Assembly: GCA_964628465.1 (NCBI GenBank)
Contig: CAZVOA010000007.1
Location: 1-64,000 of the forward strand
Reading direction: 5' to 3'
DNA: 64,000 bases
Source of the DNA: JAFGPS01 sp964628465
GTDB lineage: Bacteria > Planctomycetota > Phycisphaerae > Sedimentisphaerales > Anaerobacaceae
The stretch's first letter is position 1, and each line of letters opens with the position of its first letter. The position numbers and the translations under genes are program-made. Shown here in pieces: positions 1-9,052 of this stretch. The notes below the pieces were generated by a model. It saw only the letters and a program-made list of their open reading frames with translations, made no database searches and had not been told where the DNA came from.

Positions 1-3000
1 AACGCGTATAAGAATTTTCAGGAATATCTCGGCAGAAATCCGGATGATATTGAAATATTGAAGAAATATGCCGAAGCTCGTCTGTTGGTTAAGCCGCTTG
101 AAAGTGAGTCTATTGCCGGGGTAATCGGAGCGTATCGCAAAGTTTTACAGTTGGATAATACCGACAAAATTGCTTATGAGAAACTTGCTTTGCTTTATGG
201 CGGCATCGGGAATTATGATGAGCTTGCGTACATAGCAAAAATGAAGCTTGATATTGAACCCGGGAATATAGAAGCTCCATTATGGTTGGCTGAAGCGCAA
301 ATTAAGGGAAATAAAATTAATGAGGCTCAGGAAACATTATCCAGTCTTATCGGAAATTTAGAAAAACTTCCTGGTAAGCATTCAGAGTATGTAAAAGCGT
401 GTCTGATGCTTAGTAGTATTGATATGAGCAAGAGTGTTTCTCCTGAATCATCGCAAAAAGCTCTTGGCTGGATAAATAAAGCGATAGAATATTCACCGGA
501 ATCTGTCGAAGCACTTGTAAATCGCGCCAAGTTTTATATAGAAACACCCAATATTGCCGGCAATGGTACAAGCGAGCGAATAGCCGCTGCGAGGAAAGAC
601 CTTGAATCCGCGGATAAGATTGGTACGGAAAAGCCGCAGGTTTTGTTCTTATTATGCTCGCAATGGTTGGCACTTGGCGAATATGACAAGGCTTCCGCCG
701 AGTTACAATTAGTTGATAATCTTTCAGAGGAAACTATCAGTAAATACTTCCTGGATATTCAGGACTTAAAAATAATCAGATTTTTATTGGCATCTGATAT
801 AACTGTGCGTCGGGGTGACATAACTAAAGCAGTTTCTCTTACTGACGAAGCGCTGGAAATGTTTAAGGAAGACAATCAGCGAATGGGAATTCTTCCAACC
901 GTGGTAAAGATTTATTCTGTCACCGGAAAAGTATCTGAAGCGCGCAAGTATCTTGACGAATATCTTGCGAATGTTCATAAATTGTCAAATGCACAGTCTG
1001 TCGCGATTGATAGTGCTTATATGCAGGCACTTGTAGCAACCGCCGAAGAAAAACCTTATCAGGTTATTGATATTTTACAGCCTGTAGTTGCAGGTAATTC
1101 TTCTCCTGAGCTTTGGCGATTGCTTGCCGATGCCTATAGTAAAACGGATCAGTCCAGAAGAGCAATTTCCTCTGTAAGTAATTATCTGAATTACCGTCCA
1201 AAAGATACTGAAATGATTAAGCTTCTGGCGAAAGAATATTTTAAAACCGGACAATGGAATCAAGCGTTGCAAGCCGCGAAAGAAGCGGAAAAAGTGAATC
1301 CTGACGATTTTGTTATTCAGTTAATGCGTATAGAATTCGGAATTCACCAGGTACTTGAAAATATAAATGATACTAATAAGAGCGTGCTTGATGAGTTTTC
1401 GCAGGAATTAGGCGAATTGCGTCAGAAACAACCTAAGAATGTCAATATTCGAGTATTGCAGGCGTTAATAGCGGATTATCTTGGTAACACCCAACTGGCG
1501 GAAAAGGAATTAAAGCAGGCTATTGCGGATTGTAATGATACATTAAACGCTGAAATGCAGCTTGCCGGTCTTTATAGAAAAAACAGGCGAATTGTAGAAG
1601 CTTCGGCAGTGTATGAAAAAGCATGTGAAAATCATCCGGATTCAGTCAAGCCGAGGTTGGGTCTTTCAGAAATATATCTTGAAACCTCAAATGTTGAATT
1701 AGCGCGAGAATGCCTTCATAAAGGACTCAATACTGCGACTTCTACGAAAAGCAAACGTTCCTTCTCAATCAATCTTGCTTTGCTGGAACTGGCTAAGGGA
1801 GAGCGTAACGAAGGCGTAAAAATTCTAAAAGACATCGCTGAACAGGATGATATGGATATTCAGGTTCGTTTGATGCTTCTGGAAATGAAAGAGATTCAGC
1901 AGGACTCAGGTGAAGTTGAAAAACTGATTAGTCAAATAAAACAGATAGAAGGACAAGCCGGTGTCTGGTGGCGTTTATATCAGGCGAGAATAGCGCTTTC
2001 ATCTGAAAATTGGCGTTCGAAGGAGAAAGAAATATTGGATTTACTCCAAAAATGCATCAGTGCCGATCCCGGCTGGATTGCGCCTGTTTTAATGATGGCG
2101 GACTTGTATAAAAAACAGGGCGACCTTCCAAGAGTGGAAGATTTATACAAACAGACTCTTGCGATAAATCCTATGGCCTCGGAAATTATAAATGATTTGT
2201 TGCTGCTATATGAAAGTCAGAAGCGTTTTTCCGATGCAGAGGAAATTCTTAAGCAGTCAGGTGTCAACGAGAAAATGATGAACACATGGCAAATTAGAAT
2301 GGCTCTTAATACCGGAGATGTTTCCAAAGCCATTGAGGAATTAATGGTTCGAATATCCAACGATAAAAATGACGCGGCATCAAGAATACAGTTGGCAAGG
2401 CTGATTTACCAACAGACGAAAGATAGTAATCAGGCTTTTCGGTACCTGGATGAGGCTCAGGTTATAACACCTGATTCTATTAATATTCCTGGGACAAAAG
2501 CCGCTATTCTTAAAGCTGACGGCCGTGGTGAAGAAGCTCTGAAAATTATCAATGATTATGTTGCGGCCCATGAAAGCTTCGATTCTTATCGCCTGAGAGC
2601 TATGTACCTCGCAAATGAAAATGAATATGAACTTGCCGAAAGAGATTACAGGAAATTGACGACGTTTGATGATAACGCCGCGGCAGGTTATGAGCTATTG
2701 AGCAATTTCTTCGCTGATATTAAGCAGTATGAAAAAGCAGTTTCCGCGATTGAAGAAGGAATTGGAAAGTTTCCGGAAAATTCGTCATTGGAACGCAGAC
2801 TTATTAGATTGTTTGCAGTTGATGGCCCTACGCGTGATATTGCAAGAGCAGGTGAAATTATCGCGAAACTTGAGAAAAAGTTTCCGATGGATTCAGAGCT
2901 TGTAAAGTTCAAAGCCGCGATATTGATGGAAAATCCAACGCCTGAATCTATTAAAGCCGCTGTAAGTTCCCTTGAAGAGTTTATAAAATTGAAACCGACC

Positions 3001-4218
3001 GATGTCGATGCGTATCTTATTCTAATTGAGATTGCCATTCGTGAAGGAAAATATGACGCGGCACGAAATTATGCGGTTCAGGGTTTGGGAATCAATTCCA
3101 ATAATCCTGCATTAATGGTCGCTCGAAGCAGAATCGAACAGGAAACTGGTAATTTTCAAGCAGCCGCTGAAATGGCAAATGTTGTCATTCAAAAATATCC
3201 TGGTAATACACAGGCTCGTGACATATATGTTAAAGCCGCGATTAGGAGCAGAGATAAAAATCTCCTGAGAGAAGCCCAAAAGATGGTCGAATCGGCCTTA
3301 GTAGGTAATCCTAAAGATGAAAATATGCTGTTAACCAAAGCCAATATTTTAACAGCTTTGGGGCAGACGGATATTGCTGTTTCAGATATCGAAGCTTATT
3401 GTCAGGCAGAACCGGGAAGCAGCAGTGTTCCTGCTCTTATGACATTGTCTGAATTATATCGTGTGAACGGCGATATGGCAAAAGCGGAACAAATAATTGT
3501 AAAAGCGGAAGGTGTTGATCCGGGTAATTTGTCTATCGTACATTCACGTTTTATACTTTTGGTATCTCAGAAGAAATATGACGGGCTTTCGCAGATAGTT
3601 GAATCGTACCTTTCCGCCAAAGCAAAAGATTTACAGATTATTCTTAATGACGCTACAATTTTAATCTCATTGGATTCCCAGGAACTTAAGAATGATGGAT
3701 TGAAGTTGTTCGAATATGCTTATAAACTTGCGCCTGATTCGAAAGATGCGGGTTATAGTTTAGCTTCAGCTTTATATAGTACGGGAAATGCCGAACGTGC
3801 CGAGCTAATATATAAAGGTCAGCTCGAAAAATTCCCCGAAGATATAAGAATTCTCAATGATTATGCCTGGATATTGCAGGACAAACATCAGGAGTATAAA
3901 CTGGCACTGGAAATGGCCAATAAAGGCGTGTCACTTGCACCGCAGGATTTGCATCTTCTTGATACAAGGGGAACTATCCTGTTAAAATCAGGTGATCAGT
4001 TTGAACAGGCGAAAAAAGATTTTCAAAAAATCGCGGAATTGTCACCATCTGATTCGAGACAGCAGGCAAAAGCATATCTGAACCTGGGGCGAGTTAATGG
4101 AAAGTTAAATGATAATGCTGAAGCCAAACGATGTTATCAGAAAGCGCAGGAGATAAACCAGAAACTTAATATATTCACTCCGCAAGAGATGACGGAGATT
4201 CAGGAAAATATAAAATAA
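1..4218 (+). CDS. Large TPR-repeat protein, 5' end outside window
   Basis: The reading frame is open from base 1, and the residues before the first possible start (TTG at 58) already read as helical repeat sequence, so the true start lies upstream and about 1405 residues are visible. The protein is built almost entirely of degenerate tetratricopeptide-like helix pairs, with A-x-Y and N/D-P spaced about 34 residues apart, for example near the C-terminus where a final canonical TPR ends with KAQEIN. TPR arrays are protein-interaction scaffolds; the partner cannot be read here. No membrane segment or enzymatic domain is visible in the part present. Very long TPR proteins are common in planctomycetes. 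The gap to the next gene is 90 bp and shows no clear terminator. Family call is firm, role unknown. Confidence 0.85.
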   Translation, partial: NAYKNFQEYLGRNPDDIEILKKYAEARLLVKPLESESIAGVIGAYRKVLQLDNTDKIAYEKLALLYGGIGNYDELAYIAKMKLDIEPGNIEAPLWLAEAQIKGNKINEAQETLSSLIGNLEKLPGKHSEYVKACLMLSSIDMSKSVSPESSQKALGWINKAIEYSPESVEALVNRAKFYIETPNIAGNGTSERIAAARKDLESADKIGTEKPQVLFLLCSQWLALGEYDKASAELQLVDNLSEETISKYFLDIQDLKIIRFLLASDITVRRGDITKAVSLTDEALEMFKEDNQRMGILPTVVKIYSVTGKVSEARKYLDEYLANVHKLSNAQSVAIDSAYMQALVATAEEKPYQVIDILQPVVAGNSSPELWRLLADAYSKTDQSRRAISSVSNYLNYRPKDTEMIKLLAKEYFKTGQWNQALQAAKEAEKVNPDDFVIQLMRIEFGIHQVLENINDTNKSVLDEFSQELGELRQKQPKNVNIRVLQALIADYLGNTQLAEKELKQAIADCNDTLNAEMQLAGLYRKNRRIVEASAVYEKACENHPDSVKPRLGLSEIYLETSNVELARECLHKGLNTATSTKSKRSFSINLALLELAKGERNEGVKILKDIAEQDDMDIQVRLMLLEMKEIQQDSGEVEKLISQIKQIEGQAGVWWRLYQARIALSSENWRSKEKEILDLLQKCISADPGWIAPVLMMADLYKKQGDLPRVEDLYKQTLAINPMASEIINDLLLLYESQKRFSDAEEILKQSGVNEKMMNTWQIRMALNTGDVSKAIEELMVRISNDKNDAASRIQLARLIYQQTKDSNQAFRYLDEAQVITPDSINIPGTKAAILKADGRGEEALKIINDYVAAHESFDSYRLRAMYLANENEYELAERDYRKLTTFDDNAAAGYELLSNFFADIKQYEKAVSAIEEGIGKFPENSSLERRLIRLFAVDGPTRDIARAGEIIAKLEKKFPMDSELVKFKAAILMENPTPESIKAAVSSLEEFIKLKPTDVDAYLILIEIAIREGKYDAARNYAVQGLGINSNNPALMVARSRIEQETGNFQAAAEMANVVIQKYPGNTQARDIYVKAAIRSRDKNLLREAQKMVESALVGNPKDENMLLTKANILTALGQTDIAVSDIEAYCQAEPGSSSVPALMTLSELYRVNGDMAKAEQIIVKAEGVDPGNLSIVHSRFILLVSQKKYDGLSQIVESYLSAKAKDLQIILNDATILISLDSQELKNDGLKLFEYAYKLAPDSKDAGYSLASALYSTGNAERAELIYKGQLEKFPEDIRILNDYAWILQDKHQEYKLALEMANKGVSLAPQDLHLLDTRGTILLKSGDQFEQAKKDFQKIAELSPSDSRQQAKAYLNLGRVNGKLNDNAEAKRCYQKAQEINQKLNIFTPQEMTEIQENIK

Positions 4219-4308
4219 TTTGTATGCGGTTATAATGACATTTTCTGCTCGAACAATATCAGTTATTTGAACTAAAAAAGATATTGTGAAGGCTTATATG
4301 AATTAATA

Positions 4309-6708
4309 ATGCAGCTTAAGAATAAATTAAAAGATAAATCTGGATTTGTAGTAATTGTTGAATTAACAAGCGGCCCAGGTTTCGACTTTGCCCCTATTGA
4401 TGGTTTTCTATACTCTTATCAAAACTCAAAACCTGATTTCAAATCTCTGGGATTTGATTTTGTCGGAATCACAAGTACGGATAATTCAGGAGGAACTCCA
4501 AATTGCGAACCTATTAATGTGTTAAATCATGTTACTTCCAAAGATTTGCTTGGAGATCTTGATTTTATTCCTCATATCAGCTGTAAAGACAGGAATTCGG
4601 ATGCTCTTATCAGCCATTTAGCCGGCCTGAAGACAGCGAATGTAGAGTCCCTGCTGGTTGTAACTGGTGACAAACCTGTTAAGGGAAAAGGTGTTTTTGA
4701 GCTTGAATCCATTAATCTTTTACAGTTGATTAAGAAAATAAATGCTGATGAATACTTAAAATCTTCTCCTGATAAACTTGACGGCGTTCACCAGTTTTTT
4801 CCGGGAGCCGCAGTATCTCCTTTTAAATATACCGAAGCTTCGCAAATGCAGCAGTATTATAAAATGGAGAAAAAAATAGTGGCGGGTGCAAAATTTCTTA
4901 TAACGCAAGTCGGATGGGACTGGAAAAAATCGGTAGAACTTTTCAGGTATCTCAATGACAATAATATTAGTATTCCTGTCATTGGAAATGTATTTTTATT
5001 AAGCACGAAAAATTCATCCGCCCGTTTGATGCACGATATGAAACTTCCCGGTTGTTTTGTCAGTGACGAATTTTTAGCGAAACTTTCTTCGGAAAGTTAC
5101 GGCGAGCAAATAGAGCGATGCGCCCAGCAGGTTGCGATGTATAAATCAATCGGGTACGCTGGGGTTGATATCGGCTCTGTGCACGATTATGATGATTTCG
5201 TACAAATACTTCAGCGTGCCTCGGAAATAGGCGATAGCTGGGAGCAATATAAAGATAATCTCTGCTGGCCGAAGAAGGATGGTTTTTATCTTTATGATGA
5301 ATCGGGACATCGTGTCACACTTTCAAAACAAAAACAGAAATTCAAGCATAAATTCTTCGACGTTTTTCACAGGCATTTGTTCGAACCTGAAAGTATGGGA
5401 TATCGAATCGCGGGCAAAGTGATGTCAGGGTTGGGCGCGAAAAAGAACAAGGGTTTTGTTTATAATTCATTCAGTGCTTTTGAATACGCGTTCAAGCACA
5501 TGATGTTTCAATGTGACATGTGCGGTGATTGCTTTCTGCCTGAAAATTTCAGTCTTTGCACAATAGGCGGCTGCGAAAAAGGTCTTTCAAATGCGCCTTG
5601 CGGTGACGCGACAACAGATGGTTACTGCGGCAACAATCTCGATATTGTTTGTATTGGTGAGAGGATTTATAATGCGGCCGCTTCAGTGCCGGGCGGAATC
5701 GAAAAATTGAAAATGACAATAAATAATCCGCGAATTCATAACCTCGAACACACTTCTTCAATTCTTAATGACTGGTTTGGCAGGGATCATAACGCAAAAT
5801 TACCTTTTATTTCGATTGGGGATTTAATTAATTCCTTTACGCCGAAAACAGCAAAAATAATGAGGCAGCTTCATGATTCCGGCAAAGATGCTTATTCCAG
5901 GCCGAGCGGATTACTGTATTATATTTTGGCAATGATTGAATCTCAGGCATTGGCCGGAGCTGATTATATCTCAGTTAATCTGGATGCTTTTACACGAAGT
6001 GACAGCCAGTTAGCTTTGGATATGGTTACGGAATATATTCTTCTTATTCAGAATTACGGCCAAAATGTCCCGATATGTATCGATTGCAGTGATAACAGGA
6101 TTCTTATCAAGGGTTTAAAGAAATGGTATGAATCTGATAAGCAGGTTAAGCCGCCGTTATTAAGCTTGACTACACCGGATAGACTTGATGGTATCCTTGC
6201 GATGAGAAAGGATTATGATTTTGGTATTAGTGTTTTGTTGAAGAATGATAATCAGCCTGAGCAGTTGTACTCATCGGCAAAGGAGATTTTTGACAAAGCT
6301 GTTAATGATTATGGATTTAAACCTGAAGATATCTTTATCGAGATGGAAGCATGTCCCCTTGTTTCTGAATTGAATAAAGGTGATAATGTCCCCGGATGCA
6401 CATATGTCACGTTTGAGACCGCCAGGAAAATATCGCATGATAAAAAAATGGCGGGGGTTCATTGTATTGTTCGTCCATCTATGGCGTGCGTTAAATTAAA
6501 ACGCGGCATAGGAATTACAAGAGCATATTTGAGCAAGGCGATTGAATATGGGTTCGATTCGGCTTATGTAAATGTCACTCAACAATACGGGAAAATCGAG
6601 CCGGACGCCGATTTGATTAAACTTGTTGACGCGTTCATAAAAATGGATGGCTCGGTTTCGCAAAAAGAAAACGCGGCATCACAAATTAATAGTTTTGTAA
6701 AAGATTAA
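4309..6708 (+). CDS. MetF + MTHFR C-terminal zinc domain + pterin-binding methyltransferase fusion
   Basis: This 799-residue protein joins three one-carbon modules. Residues about 1-320 resemble methylenetetrahydrofolate reductase (MetF). Residues about 355-455 match the MTHFR C-terminal (MetV-like) domain with cysteines C402, C405, C408, C417, C422 and C431 in the pattern CDMCGDC...NAPCGD. Residues about 495-790 resemble the pterin-binding TIM barrel of methyl-H4folate:corrinoid methyltransferases (AcsE, MetH), with GADYISVNLDAF and PICIDCSD. The protein could therefore reduce methylene-H4folate and pass the methyl group on from a single chain. No cobalamin-binding domain is present, so a separate corrinoid protein or another acceptor would be needed. 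The ahbD gene starts 9 bp after the stop, suggesting co-transcription. The start has only a weak, distant AAGG ribosome-binding site. The domain calls are strong; the reaction performed is inference. Confidence 0.8.
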   Translation: MQLKNKLKDKSGFVVIVELTSGPGFDFAPIDGFLYSYQNSKPDFKSLGFDFVGITSTDNSGGTPNCEPINVLNHVTSKDLLGDLDFIPHISCKDRNSDALISHLAGLKTANVESLLVVTGDKPVKGKGVFELESINLLQLIKKINADEYLKSSPDKLDGVHQFFPGAAVSPFKYTEASQMQQYYKMEKKIVAGAKFLITQVGWDWKKSVELFRYLNDNNISIPVIGNVFLLSTKNSSARLMHDMKLPGCFVSDEFLAKLSSESYGEQIERCAQQVAMYKSIGYAGVDIGSVHDYDDFVQILQRASEIGDSWEQYKDNLCWPKKDGFYLYDESGHRVTLSKQKQKFKHKFFDVFHRHLFEPESMGYRIAGKVMSGLGAKKNKGFVYNSFSAFEYAFKHMMFQCDMCGDCFLPENFSLCTIGGCEKGLSNAPCGDATTDGYCGNNLDIVCIGERIYNAAASVPGGIEKLKMTINNPRIHNLEHTSSILNDWFGRDHNAKLPFISIGDLINSFTPKTAKIMRQLHDSGKDAYSRPSGLLYYILAMIESQALAGADYISVNLDAFTRSDSQLALDMVTEYILLIQNYGQNVPICIDCSDNRILIKGLKKWYESDKQVKPPLLSLTTPDRLDGILAMRKDYDFGISVLLKNDNQPEQLYSSAKEIFDKAVNDYGFKPEDIFIEMEACPLVSELNKGDNVPGCTYVTFETARKISHDKKMAGVHCIVRPSMACVKLKRGIGITRAYLSKAIEYGFDSAYVNVTQQYGKIEPDADLIKLVDAFIKMDGSVSQKENAASQINSFVKD

Positions 6709-6717
6709 AATATTCGT

Positions 6718-7797
6718 ATGAATTCTTCTTCGACTCCAAAACAAATGTTAAGGCTTCTTTTTTGGGAAAGCACAATTAAATGTAATTTAACTTGCGCTCA
6801 TTGCAGAAGAATTGAATCGGATGACTCTGCTGACAGGGATATTGCTACAATTCAGGCTAAAGATATGATTATGCAGTTATCGAATCTTGGAAAAAAGCAA
6901 CCCATGATGCCTGTATTGGTTTTTTCTGGCGGCGAGCCGCTTTGCAGAGAAGATTTATTTGATTTAATCAGTTATGCAAAATCGCTTAATCTCATTCCTG
7001 CACTTGCAACAAATGGAACATTAATTAATTCAGGCATTGCTTCCAAAATAAAAGATAGCGGCGTAATGAGAGTGTCGGTAAGTCTCGACGGATCTGACGC
7101 GGAAACTCATAACAAGCTGAGGTGTATGGAAGGTTCATTTGAAAGAGCGATTGAAGGAATTAAACTTCTTCGAGAAAATGATGTGTCTTTCCAGATTAAT
7201 CTTACGCTGACTAAACATAATGCCCACCAGATAAAGGAAGTTTATAATCTTGCTGAGTCACTCGGTGCCGCCGCACTTCATATATTTATTCTTGTACCGG
7301 TTGGTTGCGGCTTGTCATTAGAGAAAACTGATATGCTTACTCCAATTGAGTATGACCGGAAAATGCTCGAAATATATGAACTGGAAAAACTTGCCCGCTT
7401 GCAGGTCAAAGTTACATGCGGGCCGCACTATGAACGAATTGCCAGGCAGCAGGGGGATTCTTCAGTTGCGCAAGCAGGTCATGGAAGAGGAGCAAAATCA
7501 CGAGGTTGTCTTGCCGGTCTTGGAGTATTGTTTGTCGGCCATCAGGGCGATGTATTTCCCTGCGGCTATCTGCCTGTAAATTGCGGGAATATACTGCATG
7601 ATAAACTTGTGGATATCTGGTATAATAACGAAGACCTTGCGCGAATGCGCGATAGTAATAATCTCGAAGGTAAATGCGGTATTTGCGGCTACAGGCATAT
7701 ATGCGGCGGATGCCGTGGAAGGGCTTACGCAGCGACGGGTAATTATATGGCTCAGGAACCGTTTTGTGCCTATGTACCGCCGGAATCTGTAAAATAG
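6718..7797 (+). CDS. ahbD: AhbD-type radical SAM heme synthase (Fe-coproporphyrin III decarboxylase)
   Basis: This 359-residue radical SAM protein has the SAM-cluster motif CNLTCAHC (C22, C26, C29), the GGEP motif near residue 76 and a cysteine-rich C-terminal SPASM-like region (CGYLPVNCG, CGICGYRHICGGCRGRAY, ending FCAYVP). This pattern, including HIFILVPVGCG in the middle, fits AhbD, which oxidatively decarboxylates two propionates of Fe-coproporphyrin III to the vinyl groups of heme b in the siroheme-dependent pathway. It lies 9 bp after the folate fusion gene and 4 bp before ahbC, so the three are likely one transcript. AhbA/AhbB and siroheme synthesis are not in this window. A related radical SAM maturase is the main alternative, but the adjacent AhbC makes AhbD the best call. 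Confidence 0.85.
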   Translation: MNSSSTPKQMLRLLFWESTIKCNLTCAHCRRIESDDSADRDIATIQAKDMIMQLSNLGKKQPMMPVLVFSGGEPLCREDLFDLISYAKSLNLIPALATNGTLINSGIASKIKDSGVMRVSVSLDGSDAETHNKLRCMEGSFERAIEGIKLLRENDVSFQINLTLTKHNAHQIKEVYNLAESLGAAALHIFILVPVGCGLSLEKTDMLTPIEYDRKMLEIYELEKLARLQVKVTCGPHYERIARQQGDSSVAQAGHGRGAKSRGCLAGLGVLFVGHQGDVFPCGYLPVNCGNILHDKLVDIWYNNEDLARMRDSNNLEGKCGICGYRHICGGCRGRAYAATGNYMAQEPFCAYVPPESVK

Positions 7798-7801
7798 AAT
7801 T

Positions 7802-9052
7802 ATGATAAATATTAGTAAATTATATTGCGATCAGGTGACACCGGGTGACTGGCTGCGCTACGGAAAGAAAGGCTCCGGCGAGCGTGAAGGGGAACTCGTT
7901 CCTAAAACGGCTAATGAGCGTAAACCTATTGTTGTCTGGAATATTACACGAGCGTGCAATCTAAAATGTATTCATTGTTATAACGATAGCGGCGTAAAAA
8001 AAGCGGATGATGAGCTTAGCACGATTGAAGCAAAAGCGGTCTTGGATGATTTAAAGGATTTTGGTGTCCCTTCAGTATTATTTTCAGGTGGTGAGCCGCT
8101 CATGCGTCCCGATCTTTTTGAACTGATTGAATATGCGACAAGCCTTGGACTTCGTGCGGTAATTTCAACAAACGGAACTCTCATAACTAAGGAAGTTGCG
8201 CAGAAAATCCAACAGTGCGGCGTTTCTTATGTTGGTATAAGTCTCGATGGAATCGGACAAGCCAACGATAAATTCCGCGGAGTCGAAGGCGCATTCGATA
8301 GGGCGGTGACAGGTATAAGGAATTGTCAGGATCAGAATGTTCGTATTGGCCTGAGATTAACGCTCACAAAAAAGAACGTTCAGGAGTTGGAGGGTTTATT
8401 TAATTTCTTCGAGTCTGAAAATATCGAACGTGTATGTTTCTATCATCTTGTTCCGAGCGGACGAGGCAGCAATATAGCAGATGAAGACCTCACTCACGAA
8501 CAATCCAGAAAAGCTCTTGATTTGATATTAGCGAAAACAAAACAATATAAGCAAGCAGGGCGTAAAACAGATATTCTAACGGTTGATAATCATGTCGATG
8601 GTGTTTATTTATATTTGAAACTCAAAGGAGAAGATTCCGCCCGCGCTGAGGATGTTCTGAAGTTATTAAAATGGAATGGCGGCGGATTATACAGCAGCGG
8701 CGTAGGAATAGGCTGTATCGATTTTCACGGTAAAGTTCATCCCGACCAGTTCTGGGGACATTATGAACTTGGGGATGTTCGCAAAAGAAAATTCAGTGAC
8801 ATTTGGACCGATACAAGTGACCCGATACTCGCTGGTCTGAAAAATCGTCGAAGTTATATCAAGGGCAGATGCAGGTTGTGTAAATATTTCGAGCTTTGCG
8901 GCGGCAGTCTGCGTGTTCGCGCAGATTTACACTTTTCTGATCCGTGGACTCCCGACCCAGCGTGCTATTTAACTGACGACGAAATAGGCCTTGATAAGAA
9001 TAAATTGAAAGAATTAAAAAGCAAAGGCGAAACTTATTTAATGCCCGCATGA
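7802..9052 (+). CDS. ahbC: AhbC-type radical SAM enzyme (12,18-didecarboxysiroheme deacetylase)
   Basis: This 416-residue radical SAM protein has CNLKCIHCY (C52, C56, C59), SGGEPLMRPDLFEL, GISLDG and KFRGVEGAFDRA. Its C-terminal cluster region contains GRCRLCKYFELCGGSLRVRA and ends near DPACYLTDDEIG. The features VCFYHLVPSGRG, VDNHVDG and DQFWGH are typical of AhbC, which removes the two acetate side chains of 12,18-didecarboxysiroheme to give Fe-coproporphyrin III, the substrate of AhbD. It follows ahbD by 4 bp. Its last 19 bp overlap the 3' end of the convergent carB gene. NirJ (heme d1 synthesis) is a close relative, but pairing with AhbD favours the heme b route. This pathway is known mainly from anaerobes such as sulfate reducers and from methanogens. 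Confidence 0.88.
   Translation: MINISKLYCDQVTPGDWLRYGKKGSGEREGELVPKTANERKPIVVWNITRACNLKCIHCYNDSGVKKADDELSTIEAKAVLDDLKDFGVPSVLFSGGEPLMRPDLFELIEYATSLGLRAVISTNGTLITKEVAQKIQQCGVSYVGISLDGIGQANDKFRGVEGAFDRAVTGIRNCQDQNVRIGLRLTLTKKNVQELEGLFNFFESENIERVCFYHLVPSGRGSNIADEDLTHEQSRKALDLILAKTKQYKQAGRKTDILTVDNHVDGVYLYLKLKGEDSARAEDVLKLLKWNGGGLYSSGVGIGCIDFHGKVHPDQFWGHYELGDVRKRKFSDIWTDTSDPILAGLKNRRSYIKGRCRLCKYFELCGGSLRVRADLHFSDPWTPDPACYLTDDEIGLDKNKLKELKSKGETYLMPA

Noticed and set aside
7978..8184. Many 60-120 residue ORFs antisense to carB, ahbC, katG, RND and other genes
   Set aside because: They are shadows of strongly conserved genes, without ribosome-binding sites or recognisable domains.
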